64,000 bases of DNA from Rahnella aquatilis CIP 78.65 = ATCC 33071. Lineage in GTDB: Bacteria; Pseudomonadota; Gammaproteobacteria; Enterobacterales; Enterobacteriaceae. Shown piece after piece: positions 51,735 through 60,751 of this stretch. Location: contig NC_016818.1 in NCBI RefSeq assembly GCF_000241955.1, forward strand, positions 62,001 to 126,000, read 5' to 3'. The position numbers and the translations under genes are program-made. How positions within the stretch are numbered: position 1 is the first letter of the stretch; every line of letters starts with the position of its first letter. The notes beneath the pieces are model-generated. The model made no database searches and was not told the origin of the DNA. It saw only the letters and a list, made by a program, of their open reading frames with translations.

Positions 51735-52662
51735 GGCGCAGATCCAGTACGTCGCGCAGGCCGTCACCGAACAGGTTAAACGCCAGGCTGGTGAAAAGAA
51801 TCGACAGGCCGGGAATGGCGGCAATCGTCCAGTGGGTCATCATGAACTGACGGCCGGAAGAGAGCATCGCGCCCCATTCCGGGCTGGGTGCCTGTGCGCC
51901 GAGGCCAAGAAAACCGAGGCCGGAGGCGGTCAGGATAATTCCCGCCATGTTGAGCGTCAGGCGCACCACCACCGACGGCAGACACATCGGAATGATGTGG
52001 CGCAGGATAATGCGCATCTGCGACGCACCCTGTAACCGCACGGCGGCGACGTAATCCATTTTGCGGATAGACAAGGCTTCGGCGCGTGCCAGCCGGGCAA
52101 TCGGCGGCCAGGCGGAAAGCGAAATCGCGATAATCGCATTTTCGATGCCGGGGCCGAGGGCGGCGACAAAACCCAGCGCCAGGATCAGGCTCGGGAACGC
52201 CAGAAAGATATCGACGATGCGCATCAGAATGGTGTCCGTCCAGCCGCCGACGGTGCCCGCCAGCGTGCCGACCAGCAAACCGAGCGGACCGACAATCAGC
52301 GCCGTCAGGCCGGTGATGTAGAGCGTGATGCGTGCGCCATAAATCAGGCGGCTGTAAATATCGCGTCCGAGTTCGTCAGTGCCCAGCCAGTATTCCCGGT
52401 CCGGCGGTGCCAGCCGCAGGTGCAGGTTTTGGGCATAAATATCGTGCGTCGCCAGCCACGGCGCGAAAATGGCGACCGCGACGATAAACAGGATGACGAT
52501 CAGCCCGAACCGCGCCGACGTATTCCGGCGAAAGCGCCGCCACTGGTTCAGGCTTTGCTGCACACGCGCCTGCCACGGCGTGGCCGGAACCGGGGCGTCG
52601 AGCCAGGCCCGCAGGGAAAACGCCGGACGGGCAGTGAGATGAGGTTTAGCGGAGTCGGTCAT
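51727..52662 (-). CDS. Peptide-type ABC importer permease (DppC-like)
   Basis: A 311-residue permease with a cytoplasmic N-terminus, about six helices and the EAA-loop (RAEALSIRKMDYVAAVRLQGAS). LGTDELGRDIYSRLIYGAR is typical of DppC/OppC. It pairs with the upstream DppB-like permease, overlapping it by 4 bases. Confidence 0.93.
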   Translation of the reverse strand: MTDSAKPHLTARPAFSLRAWLDAPVPATPWQARVQQSLNQWRRFRRNTSARFGLIVILFIVAVAIFAPWLATHDIYAQNLHLRLAPPDREYWLGTDELGRDIYSRLIYGARITLYITGLTALIVGPLGLLVGTLAGTVGGWTDTILMRIVDIFLAFPSLILALGFVAALGPGIENAIIAISLSAWPPIARLARAEALSIRKMDYVAAVRLQGASQMRIILRHIIPMCLPSVVVRLTLNMAGIILTASGLGFLGLGAQAPSPEWGAMLSSGRQFMMTHWTIAAIPGLSILFTSLAFNLFGDGLRDVLDLRHD

Positions 52663-53744
52663 GATTGCTCCTGACGGGTTCGCGGATCAAAGATGCGGTA
52701 GAGCAGGTCGCAGATAAGGTTCAGCGCCACAAAAATCACGCCGATCAGTAACGAGCAGCCGACCACAGCGTTCATATCGCCCGCCAGCATGGCGTTGGTG
52801 AGATAGCGGCCAAAACCCGGCCAGGCGAACACGGTTTCGGTCAGCACCGCGCCTTCGAGTAAAAAGGCGTAAGACAGCGCGACGACCGTCACCACCTGCA
52901 CCGCGACGTTGCGAAAGGCGTGGATCCACACACTGCGCGCCCACGACAGCCCTTTGACGCGCGCGGTGATCACATATTCCTGCCCGAGTTGTTCAATCAT
53001 AAAACTGCGGGTCATGCGGCTGATGTACGACAGCCCGCTGAGGCCAAGAATTGATGCCGGTAAAATCAGGTGGCTGAAAACGTTGCGAAACGCCTCCCAG
53101 TTGCCGGTTAATGCGGTGTCGATCAGATAAAACCCGGTGACTTTCTGCACGTCGAATTCATACATAAAGTCGATACGCCCCGGTCCGCCGATCCAGCCGA
53201 GTCCGGCGTAAAACAGCACCAGCCCCATCAGCCCCAGCCAGAAATTCGGCGCGGAATGCCCCAGCAGGCCGATAAAGCGGATGCAGTGATCAAACCAGGT
53301 ATTGCGGTACATCGCCGACAACACGCCCGCCGGAATGCCCAGACAGGTGGCGATCAGCGCGGCCAGCGTCGCCAGTTCCAGCGTGGCCGGAAACACGCGG
53401 GCGATGTCGGTGGTGACCGGATTGCCGGTGGTCAGTGCGTTACCGAAATCCAGCATCGCGACGTTTTTCAGGTACATCAGAAACTGTTCCCACAGCGGTT
53501 TGTCCAGCCCCAGCAGGTGATACATTTTCTGATAGGCTTCCTGACTGGCGTTATCGCCGAGTACCGATACCACGGGATCAATCGGCAGCAGACGCCCGAT
53601 AAAAAAGGTCAGCGCCGCCAGCCCCAGTAAGGTGCAGAACACGGAAACCAGCAATTTACCCAGCCGGGCGGCGCTTTCGCGCAGCCGCAGCCAGAGAGGT
53701 TCAGCGGGTGACATTCCCGCCGCGGTCGGGTCGAGTTGCGACAT
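52659..53744 (-). CDS. Peptide-type ABC importer permease (DppB-like)
   Basis: A 361-residue permease with six helices; GLSWARSVWIHAFRNVAVQVVT is the EAA-loop region and FAWPGFGRYLTNAML the typical late motif. A roughly 25-residue N-terminal extension precedes the usual DppB start. It is the third gene of the amidohydrolase operon. Confidence 0.93.
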   Translation of the reverse strand: MSQLDPTAAGMSPAEPLWLRLRESAARLGKLLVSVFCTLLGLAALTFFIGRLLPIDPVVSVLGDNASQEAYQKMYHLLGLDKPLWEQFLMYLKNVAMLDFGNALTTGNPVTTDIARVFPATLELATLAALIATCLGIPAGVLSAMYRNTWFDHCIRFIGLLGHSAPNFWLGLMGLVLFYAGLGWIGGPGRIDFMYEFDVQKVTGFYLIDTALTGNWEAFRNVFSHLILPASILGLSGLSYISRMTRSFMIEQLGQEYVITARVKGLSWARSVWIHAFRNVAVQVVTVVALSYAFLLEGAVLTETVFAWPGFGRYLTNAMLAGDMNAVVGCSLLIGVIFVALNLICDLLYRIFDPRTRQEQS

Positions 53745-53772
53745 CGGGCGCTCCCTGGTGAGTGTGTAATGC

Positions 53773-55371
53773 TTATTTAGAGGCCAGCGCGTAATACACG
53801 CGGAAGCCGTTCCACGTCCAGTCTTTGACCTGTCTGGTCAGACCGGCGGTGTTGTACATCTGGAACATGATCGCCATCGGGCCTTGCTGCATCTGCTCTT
53901 CCTGCAGGCTGTGGTAGAGCGCGATACGTTTTTGCTCGTCCGGTTCGAGCAGTGCTTCGGTGACTTTTTTGTTCATCGCCGGATCGAAATACGAGGCGCG
54001 CCAGCTCGGGTACTGGGTTTTCTTGGCTTCCTTGCTGTTGTCCGGGTTGTAGACCAGACGTGAGGCGTTGCCGTGCGCATCCGGCACCGAGGTCTGCCAC
54101 GCCATCATGGCGCTCTGGAATTCACGTCCGCGCACGCGGCTGAATAACTGGGCATTGGCCATGCTTTCGATGGAGAGTTTTACGCCAATTTTCGAGGCAT
54201 TTTCCTGCGTACTTTGGGCGATCGGCGCGGAGTGCGGCAGGGTACCGATGATCAGTCTGGCGGAGAATCCGTCGGGATAACCGGCCTCGGTCAGCAACTG
54301 TCTGGCTTTCGCCAGATCCAGTTTGAACGGCTGTCCGGCGTCTTTATCCAGCGCACCAAAGGCGCCGAGCTGGGCGAAACTGGCGCGCGGCACACCGAGA
54401 TACGGCATCACGGTGGAAGCCAGCCCCTGATAATCAATCAGATAACGCATCGCGAGGCGCACTTTCGGGTTTTTGAAAATCGGGTCTTCGCTGTTAAAGG
54501 TCCAGAAAAACAACTGCGGCTTGAGGACTTTCACCACGTTGACCTGACCGCCTTTATCCAGATCACGTAAATCGTCCGGTGCCAGATCACGGGCGATATC
54601 CACATCTCCCTGGGTCAGCAGCAGGCGCTGCGTGCCGGTTTCCGCGACGTGGCGGATCAGGATGCGTTGCAGTTTCGGTTTCTCACCCCAGTAATCTTTA
54701 TTCGCCTGCAACACTACGCCTTCACCGGCGTTCCAGCGCATCAGCTGATAGGCTCCGACGCAGGCGGTGTGCGTGGTCAGGTATTTGTTGCCCATGTCAT
54801 CACCGACGGCATTTTTCTCCACCAGCGCCTTATCCAGCGTGGTCGAGACGTTGTTAGCGGCGATGGCCTGCAACACCAGATTGGTCGGATACGGCTGGTC
54901 GAATGTCATCACCAGCGTGTCGTCATCCGGCGCGGTAATGCGTTCTTTGACGTTTTCTTTGGTAAAGCCGTATTCGGTCAGGGTGGCGGAGTTACCGAAA
55001 CCAAGCAGCACCACGCGCTGCAACGACCAGGCGACGTCTTTCGCGGTGGCCTTATTGCCGGAGGGGAAGGTCATGCCGGTATTGAGATGGAAGGTAATTT
55101 GTTTGCGATCCGGCGAGATATCCCAGCTTTTCGCCAGACGGGGAATGACTTTGGATTCGTCTTGCGGATCGAAATCCACCAGCGTGTCGCAGGTGTTTTT
55201 GATGATTTCATTGGTGACCACTTCGCCGATCTGCGCCGGGTCAAAGGTGCTGATCGCATCAATATTCCATGCCATCACCAGCGAATCAGCAGGCGTTGCT
55301 GCCTGCGCCGCCGAGCATCCCAACGTGAGGCCAGTGAGTGTGGCGAGCATTTTTATTCTGGTGTTGAGCAT
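53773..55371 (-). CDS. Peptide-type ABC importer substrate-binding protein (DppA-like)
   Basis: A 532-residue SBP_bac_5 protein. The signal peptide MLNTRIKMLATLTGLTLG..AAQA is followed by mature SLVMAWNIDAISTFDPAQIG; the family block is AWSLQRVV..GFGNS. It captures the substrate in the periplasm. AAGGAACC precedes the ATG at 55371. Its pairing with an M20 amidohydrolase suggests N-acyl amino acids, aminobenzoyl-glutamate-like compounds or peptides, but this is inference. Confidence 0.93.
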   Translation of the reverse strand: MLNTRIKMLATLTGLTLGCSAAQAATPADSLVMAWNIDAISTFDPAQIGEVVTNEIIKNTCDTLVDFDPQDESKVIPRLAKSWDISPDRKQITFHLNTGMTFPSGNKATAKDVAWSLQRVVLLGFGNSATLTEYGFTKENVKERITAPDDDTLVMTFDQPYPTNLVLQAIAANNVSTTLDKALVEKNAVGDDMGNKYLTTHTACVGAYQLMRWNAGEGVVLQANKDYWGEKPKLQRILIRHVAETGTQRLLLTQGDVDIARDLAPDDLRDLDKGGQVNVVKVLKPQLFFWTFNSEDPIFKNPKVRLAMRYLIDYQGLASTVMPYLGVPRASFAQLGAFGALDKDAGQPFKLDLAKARQLLTEAGYPDGFSARLIIGTLPHSAPIAQSTQENASKIGVKLSIESMANAQLFSRVRGREFQSAMMAWQTSVPDAHGNASRLVYNPDNSKEAKKTQYPSWRASYFDPAMNKKVTEALLEPDEQKRIALYHSLQEEQMQQGPMAIMFQMYNTAGLTRQVKDWTWNGFRVYYALASK

Positions 55372-55437
55372 AAATCGGGTTCCTTTGATTAAATTTTTTC
55401 TCATCCCCTTCGCAGAAGAAGACGTTTTCGGCCGGCT

Positions 55438-55580
55438 CCCGCCCCTTCGCAGGGGGAGGAGTAAAGACTCGATCGGCTCCCTCCCCTGCGAAGGGGAGGG
55501 TTGGGGTGGGGTATTAATGGCGTCGCCGGAGTTGCCAGCTAAACCCCCTCCCGTCCTCCCCCTTCGCTCGGGGAGGCGCG
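55438..55580. repeat. GC-rich palindromic dispersed repeat, copy 2
   Basis: It shares about 75 nearly identical bases with 33951 to about 34025, including CCCTCCCCTGCGAAGGGG and the GTATTAATGGCG tail, and has its own flanking inverted arms. It fills the gap between the amidohydrolase stop and the binding-protein gene. Confidence 0.85.
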
Positions 55581-55584
55581 CACA

Positions 55585-57024
55585 TTATTCAGGACGTGGC
55601 TGAACCGGCGGTTTGACTTCCGGCGGGATCGGGCACACGTAAGGGGTTTCGGCGGTCAGTTCCTGATGCGCCTGTTTGGCGGCTGCCATCAGTGCGCTGT
55701 CGGTCAGGGTGTCGATGGCGGTGGCGGCCATGATTTTGGCGACGTAAGCCAGACCTTTGTGCGCGGCAGGCATTTTTCCCTGTGCGGTGAGCTGCCACGA
55801 ATGGCCCGGTGTCCCGATGGCGTAAGTCGGGACGTGCGCCTGCACGGTGGGCATTTTCCAGCTAATGTCGCCGACGTCGGTCGACCCCAGCATCAGTTCG
55901 CCGGAGGTTTCCAGTGGCACAATAAATTCACATAACGGTGAGGCATCCTGCGGTTTTTTAAGGCCGATACGGCGGTAAGCGCTCTGTAAGTCCTGCGGGC
56001 TGAGCGTGGCCTGAATTTCGGCGGCAAAGGCTTTGTCGGCGGCGTCAAATTCCAGCGGGCCGAGCAGTGCAAAGTTACGCTGCATGGCTTCTTCCAGCGG
56101 ACGGTTGCCCAGCAGGTTGGCCACAGCGCTCATGATGCTGATATCGACGGTGGTTTCGGTCATCATCGCCGCGCCCTGAGCGACTTTCTTCACGCGCTCG
56201 TTGAGTTCAAACATGGCGTGTACGTCGCGCGAACGAATGGCGTAACGCACGGCGGCACGCGCCTGTACCACGTTGGGGGCAATGCCGCCGGAATCGAGCA
56301 TGGCGTAGTGAATACGGGAATCCTGCGGTACGTGTTCGCGCAGGTAGTTGACGCCGACGTTCATCAGTTCAACGGCGTCCAGCGCGCTTCGTCCGAGATG
56401 TGGCGAGGCGGCAGCGTGTGAGGAGCGGCCATGGAAGACGAAATCCATGCGGGTGTTGGCCAGCGATTCGGCGCGGGCAACTTCCGAAAAGGCATTCGGA
56501 TGCCAGGTGATGGCAATGTCTACGCCGTCAAATGCTCCGGCGCGGGCCATAAAGGATTTCGCCGCGCCGCCTTCTTCCGCCGGACAGCCGTAATAGCGCA
56601 CGCGCCCTGGCGTGCCGGTTTGTGCCAGCCAGTCTTTCAGCGCTGTTGCTGCCAGCATAGCAGCAGAACCCAGCAGGTTATGGCCGCAACCATGGCCCTG
56701 ACCGTTACCCGGCAATGGCTCAGGGCGGGCAATGCCTGCCACCTGGCTCAGCCCCGGCAGTGCATCGTATTCGCCGAGAATCGCAATGATCGGGCCGCCT
56801 TCACCGGCTTCGCCCATCACCGCCGTCGGAATGTCGGCGACGTTTTCAGTGACGCGAAAACCCTGTTCTTTCAGCATCGCCGTGTGTTCGGCGACGGAAC
56901 GGTACTCGGTATAGCAAATTTCAGGCATACCCCAGACGCGATCGCTCAGGGCGGTAAACAGGGCTTTTTTGGCGTCGACCAGGCTCCAGACGGATTCTTT
57001 ATTCTGCGCAGATGCGTTATTCAA
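55585..57024 (-). CDS. M20 family amidohydrolase, AbgB-like
   Basis: A 479-residue M20D metallopeptidase-like amidohydrolase: PIIAILGEYDALPGLSQ, metal-site GHGCGHNLLGSA, catalytic CPAEEGG and dimerisation-domain GRSSHAAASPHLGRSALDA. Length and motifs match the AbgB subunit of p-aminobenzoyl-glutamate hydrolase (481), but no AbgA partner is present, so the substrate may differ. It is the first gene of the seven-part operon running to 48687 and is presumably cytoplasmic, acting on imported amides. Confidence 0.9.
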   Translation of the reverse strand: MNNASAQNKESVWSLVDAKKALFTALSDRVWGMPEICYTEYRSVAEHTAMLKEQGFRVTENVADIPTAVMGEAGEGGPIIAILGEYDALPGLSQVAGIARPEPLPGNGQGHGCGHNLLGSAAMLAATALKDWLAQTGTPGRVRYYGCPAEEGGAAKSFMARAGAFDGVDIAITWHPNAFSEVARAESLANTRMDFVFHGRSSHAAASPHLGRSALDAVELMNVGVNYLREHVPQDSRIHYAMLDSGGIAPNVVQARAAVRYAIRSRDVHAMFELNERVKKVAQGAAMMTETTVDISIMSAVANLLGNRPLEEAMQRNFALLGPLEFDAADKAFAAEIQATLSPQDLQSAYRRIGLKKPQDASPLCEFIVPLETSGELMLGSTDVGDISWKMPTVQAHVPTYAIGTPGHSWQLTAQGKMPAAHKGLAYVAKIMAATAIDTLTDSALMAAAKQAHQELTAETPYVCPIPPEVKPPVQPRPE

Positions 57025-57177
57025 CGGAGACTCCTTGTGCCAGTGGCTACAGTTTCGTGAGGTGAATGTGTCGGAGGAACCTGTTCAGAATGTGTGCAGA
57101 AAAGACAAAGATCCAATGAGTCTTTCATCTGACCCATTCCGGAATTGCATAGATTTTTTGAGGTATGCGAAAACGGC

Positions 57178-57194
57178 ATAGTCTTCGTGACTAT
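57178..57194. promoter_or_regulatory. Inverted repeat upstream of the amidohydrolase operon
   Basis: ATAGTC and GACTAT are separated by 5 bases, in the 257-base gap between the LysR stop and the amidohydrolase start. It could be a binding site for the adjacent LysR regulator; no second site was found. Confidence 0.35.
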
Positions 57195-57281
57195 ATGAAT
57201 AAAAAGGAGAAATTACAGGTTACGGGGAGGCCCCCGCAGAATAGCAGGCGTGAAAAGAACCCCTTTTATCGCCTGAACCGG

Positions 57282-58208
57282 TCAGGCGACGGCGCGGGTC
57301 TGGTGCAACTGACTGGCTTTATTCCACAGCCGTTCGGCCTGCGGTGTGCGAAATTTTTCCAGCCGGTAAAGACGGATGCTGGCCTGAATATCCCAGCTTC
57401 GTTCTCCGGCGCGGATAAGCGATCCGTTCGCCAGTTCTTCGCTGATCAGGCTGGCTGGCAGCCACGCCACGCCGCAGCCGGAAATCGTCATCGCCTTCAG
57501 GCCGCTACACATCGGATTTTCGTAAATCGGTTTCAGCGGCAGCGGGCGCGACGCAAACAGGGCGCTCAGCGCGTGGGCAAAAAAGGAGCGGTTGCCGTAA
57601 CTGAGATAAGGAAGCTGAACACGCGTGCCGCCAGAAGTATTCAGCGCAAACAGGGGATTGCCGTCTTCGTCCGGTGCACAGACGGCCAGTGCACTCTCTT
57701 TTCCCAGTTCAATATAGGGAAAGCGTTCGAGCTGTTTCATCAGCGGAACGGAATCATGGGCGTAGGTCAGCAAAAAATCCGTTTCGCCATCCAGCAGCAG
57801 GGAAATATTGCCGCTGAATGACGGCTGCTGATCGCACAAACGAATGTAGCCGTACTGATGCGACGGGTCGATCTGGTTTATCCAGTCGGGAAAAAAGGTC
57901 AGGGAAAGCGTGTTCAGCGCGGCAAAATGCACGATGGTGTGCTTCTGCGCATGGCGCTCACGCAGGTCGCTGCGCAACTGCGTCATGGAAAACACCAGCT
58001 CTGCTGCGGTATGCAGAAAGTCCTGGCCCTGCGGAGTCAGGCGTATCGGGTAGGTTTTGCGGTCAAACAGCGGCACGCCAAGCCATTCTTCCAGTTGCTT
58101 AATTCGTCGGCTCAGCGCGGACTGGGTGATGTTTCTTTCACTGGCGGCTCGCGTAAAGCTATAGCACTGAGACACGCTGAGAAAATCTTCAAACCACTTC
58201 AGTTCCAT
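57282..58208 (-). CDS. LysR-family regulator (HypT-like)
   Basis: A 308-residue LTTR. The N-terminal winged helix reads MELKWFEDFLSVSQCYSFTRAASERNITQSALSRRIKQLE (key part RNITQSALSRRIKQLE), like HypT/YjiE-type regulators. The C-terminal effector domain includes ISGCGVAWLPASLI. I use the ATG at 58208; the upstream in-frame extension is rejected. It lies just upstream of, and is read toward, the amidohydrolase operon, so it is the likely regulator. Confidence 0.9.
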   Translation of the reverse strand: MELKWFEDFLSVSQCYSFTRAASERNITQSALSRRIKQLEEWLGVPLFDRKTYPIRLTPQGQDFLHTAAELVFSMTQLRSDLRERHAQKHTIVHFAALNTLSLTFFPDWINQIDPSHQYGYIRLCDQQPSFSGNISLLLDGETDFLLTYAHDSVPLMKQLERFPYIELGKESALAVCAPDEDGNPLFALNTSGGTRVQLPYLSYGNRSFFAHALSALFASRPLPLKPIYENPMCSGLKAMTISGCGVAWLPASLISEELANGSLIRAGERSWDIQASIRLYRLEKFRTPQAERLWNKASQLHQTRAVA

Positions 58209-58796
58209 CAGAAAACCTCTGGCGGGTGATAAGCCCGTTAGAACAAGCAATAACTGAGCCAGAGTTTAAAAACTGCTTAACATACTGGTTTCAATCCATG
58301 TCCACCCGCCACCCGGCTTATGCCTGAAAAACAGACAAGATCAGTATGCTAAATCACCTGCACCACCAGCGTGCAATTGCGCTATTTTGGGGTGTTTTGC
58401 CGGTGCCAGGGCAAACGCTTTCGCTGACGAGTCGACGCCGTTTACTGCACTTCCCAGCATTTTCCGCTGCTTTCCACCCCTATCTCAAAAATAACCGTTC
58501 ATATATTCATCATTTAGCCAGAAATTTTTAGGGATTTAAAATGGGCGAAACCCCCAGGAATATTCTTTTACAAAGGGGATTGTCTGGTTATTCACTGCAC
58601 AGACTGAACATTCATCCTGATTTGGTTAACAAAATGTTTTTTTATGTTTGTTTGTTGTAACTCACAGTCTGTGTAAATGCCTGATGGTTATATTGACGTC
58701 AAGGTAAGGAGTTGCCAAATTGATAGCCCCAAGGAAGACCAGTGATTATTTCCGGTAAGATTTTGTAAAGCCAGCTTTACAGAACGAAGGAAAAAA

Positions 58797-58877
58797 ATGG
58801 CAGTTCACCATGCTCTGGTTGGACTTATTGCAGCGCACGAGCAAACACAGTCACCCGCAAATAAAAATAAAGGGTGA
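58797..58877 (+). CDS. Candidate 26-residue leader peptide in the dppA 5' region
   Basis: The ATG is preceded by AAGGA at about 6-base spacing, better than many genes here. The peptide starts MAVHHALVGLIAAHEQ, is uncharged in its first half and basic at the end (NKNKG). The stop overlaps the GGGTGAC arm of a hairpin, so ribosome movement could affect folding. It has no runs of one regulatory amino acid. Real expression is unproven. Confidence 0.35.
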   Translation: MAVHHALVGLIAAHEQTQSPANKNKG

Positions 58878-58888
58878 CGTGAGCTGTA

Positions 58889-58914
58889 TACACAACACAC
58901 ACATCCACATCACC
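58889..58914 (+). promoter_or_regulatory. CA-rich GcvB-type sRNA target in the dppA leader
   Basis: The run TACACAACACACACATCC and following bases is complementary to the G/U-rich R1 region of GcvB. GcvB represses dppA by this pairing in E. coli and Salmonella. It ends about 22 bases before the dppA start, overlapping the translation-initiation region. Confidence 0.75.
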
Positions 58915-58936
58915 ATTAATCGATGGAGCAGAAGCG

Positions 58937-60544
58937 ATGACAATCTCTTTAGGTAAGTCGGGGCTACTGAAATTCAGTATGGGCCTGATTGCGCTGACCG
59001 TTGCGGCCAGTGTCCAGGCAAAAACGTTAGTGTATTGCTCTGAAGGTTCACCTGAAGGCTTCAACCCTCAGCTGTTCACCTCCGGCACCACGTATGACGC
59101 AAGCTCCGTGCCTATCTACAACCGTCTGGTTGAATTCAAGATCGGGACCACTGAAATCCAGCCGGGTCTGGCTGAGAAGTGGGACGTATCGGCTGATGGC
59201 AAAACCTATACCTTCCATCTGCGCAAAGGCGTGAAATGGCAGGACAACAAGGAATTCAAACCGACCCGTGATTTCAATGCGGATGACGTTGTGTATTCCT
59301 TCGAACGTCAGCTGGACAAAAATAACCCATACCACGGTGTTTCTGGCGGCAGCTACGAATACTTCGAAGGCATGGGCATGGGCGATCTGATCAACAAGAT
59401 CGTGAAAGTGGATGACAATACCGTGCAGTTCGTCCTGAACCGCCCTGAGTCTCCGTTCCTGGCTGACCTCGCGATGGACTTTGCTTCTATCCTGTCTGCG
59501 GAATACGCTGACAACATGCTGAAAGCGAAAACCCCTGAGAAAGTCGACCTGGATCCGATCGGTACCGGTCCGTTCCAGCTTGTGCAATACCAGAAAGATT
59601 CACGCATCCTCTACAAAGCCTTCCCTGGCTTCTGGGGCACCAAGCCGCAGATCGACCGTTTAGTCTTCTCCATCACGCCTGATGCTTCCGTGCGTTACGC
59701 GAAACTGCAGAAAAACGAATGTCAGGTGATGCCGTACCCGAACCCGGCAGACATTGCGGCAATGAAGAAAGATAAATCCATCAACCTGATGCAACAACCG
59801 GGTCTGAACGTGGGTTATCTCTCCTTCAACGTTGAGAAAAAACCGCTGGATGAAGTGAAAGTGCGTCAGGCACTGACCATGGCGGTGAACAAAAAAGCCA
59901 TCATCGACGCGGTTTATCAGGGGGCTGGCCAGCCAGCTAAGAACCTGATCCCACCAACAATGTGGGGCTATAACAAAGACGTGGTGGATTACGAATACAA
60001 TCCTGAGAAAGCCAAAGAGCTGCTGAAAGAAGCCGGTCACGCAGACGGTTTTGCTATCGATCTGTGGGCGATGCCGGTACAGCGTCCGTACAACCCGAAC
60101 GCACGCCGTATGGCTGAAATGATCCAGGCTGACTGGGCGAAAATTGGCGTGAAAGCCAACATCGTGACTTACGAGTGGGGCGAATACCTCAAGCGTGCTA
60201 AGAACGGTGAGCACCAGTCTGTGATGATGGGCTGGACCGGCGACAATGGGGATCCGGATAACTTCTTCGCCACCCTGTTCAGCTGTGCAGCTGCGAAAGA
60301 CGGTTCCAACTACTCCCGCTGGTGCTACAAGCCGTTTGAAGATCTGATCCAGCCAGCCCGTGCGGAATCTGATCACGCCAAACGTGCTGCGCTGTATCAG
60401 CAGGCTCAGGTTGTGATGCATGACCAGGCCCCTGCGCTGATCATCGCTCACTCCACCGTGTACGAACCCGTTCGCAAAGAAGTCAAAGGGTATGTCGTCG
60501 ATCCGCTCGGCAAACACCACTTCGAAAACGTCTCAATGGAGTAA
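58937..60544 (+). CDS. dppA: Dipeptide-binding protein DppA
   Basis: A 535-residue periplasmic SBP_bac_5 protein, same length as E. coli DppA, with a signal peptide ending ASVQA and mature KTLVYCSEGSPEGFNPQLFTSGTTYDASS, the DppA hallmark. It binds dipeptides (and haem or aminolevulinate in E. coli) and also aids chemotaxis with Tap. GGAG lies upstream. Codon use is that of a highly expressed gene. The operon continues with dppBCDF. Confidence 0.97.
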   Translation: MTISLGKSGLLKFSMGLIALTVAASVQAKTLVYCSEGSPEGFNPQLFTSGTTYDASSVPIYNRLVEFKIGTTEIQPGLAEKWDVSADGKTYTFHLRKGVKWQDNKEFKPTRDFNADDVVYSFERQLDKNNPYHGVSGGSYEYFEGMGMGDLINKIVKVDDNTVQFVLNRPESPFLADLAMDFASILSAEYADNMLKAKTPEKVDLDPIGTGPFQLVQYQKDSRILYKAFPGFWGTKPQIDRLVFSITPDASVRYAKLQKNECQVMPYPNPADIAAMKKDKSINLMQQPGLNVGYLSFNVEKKPLDEVKVRQALTMAVNKKAIIDAVYQGAGQPAKNLIPPTMWGYNKDVVDYEYNPEKAKELLKEAGHADGFAIDLWAMPVQRPYNPNARRMAEMIQADWAKIGVKANIVTYEWGEYLKRAKNGEHQSVMMGWTGDNGDPDNFFATLFSCAAAKDGSNYSRWCYKPFEDLIQPARAESDHAKRAALYQQAQVVMHDQAPALIIAHSTVYEPVRKEVKGYVVDPLGKHHFENVSME

Positions 60545-60702
60545 TTGACTACTGAGCGCACAGGGAGCTCTGCGTTGTGCGGTGCTCGCAATTTTCGCCT
60601 ACCTAATGGTATGTCTCAATTGCTCTGCTCCTCCGCCTTGCTCGCTGAGCGCTCACTACGTCTTTTAGTTCAGCGATATAAAGTTTTGTGAGCTATCAAT
60701 AA

Positions 60703-60730
60703 GCCCGGCGAGCTACGGTTCTCCGGGCAT
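60703..60730 (+). terminator. Stem-loop between dppA and dppB, attenuator-like
   Basis: A 6-bp GC stem GCCCGG/CCGGGC with a 14-nt loop, followed by ATTTTAT, within the 207-base dppA-dppB gap. It probably lowers read-through, so DppA is made in excess of the membrane parts, as in E. coli. Confidence 0.6.
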
Positions 60731-60751
60731 TTTATACAGAGAGTACGGGAT

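Larger units (their letters stand above)
58209..58936. other. Long leader/intergenic region upstream of dppA
   Basis: 728 bases between the divergent LysR and dppA genes. It contains a 26-codon candidate ORF with a ribosome site (58797-58877), a 7-bp hairpin GTCACCC/GGGTGAC (58850-58878) and a CA-rich stretch just before dppA. The rest is A/T-rich, without supported genes. Confidence 0.7.

Noticed and set aside
59660-60520. 286-codon minus-strand ORF
   Set aside because: It is antisense to dppA, a clearly real gene, and its composition reflects complementary codon use.
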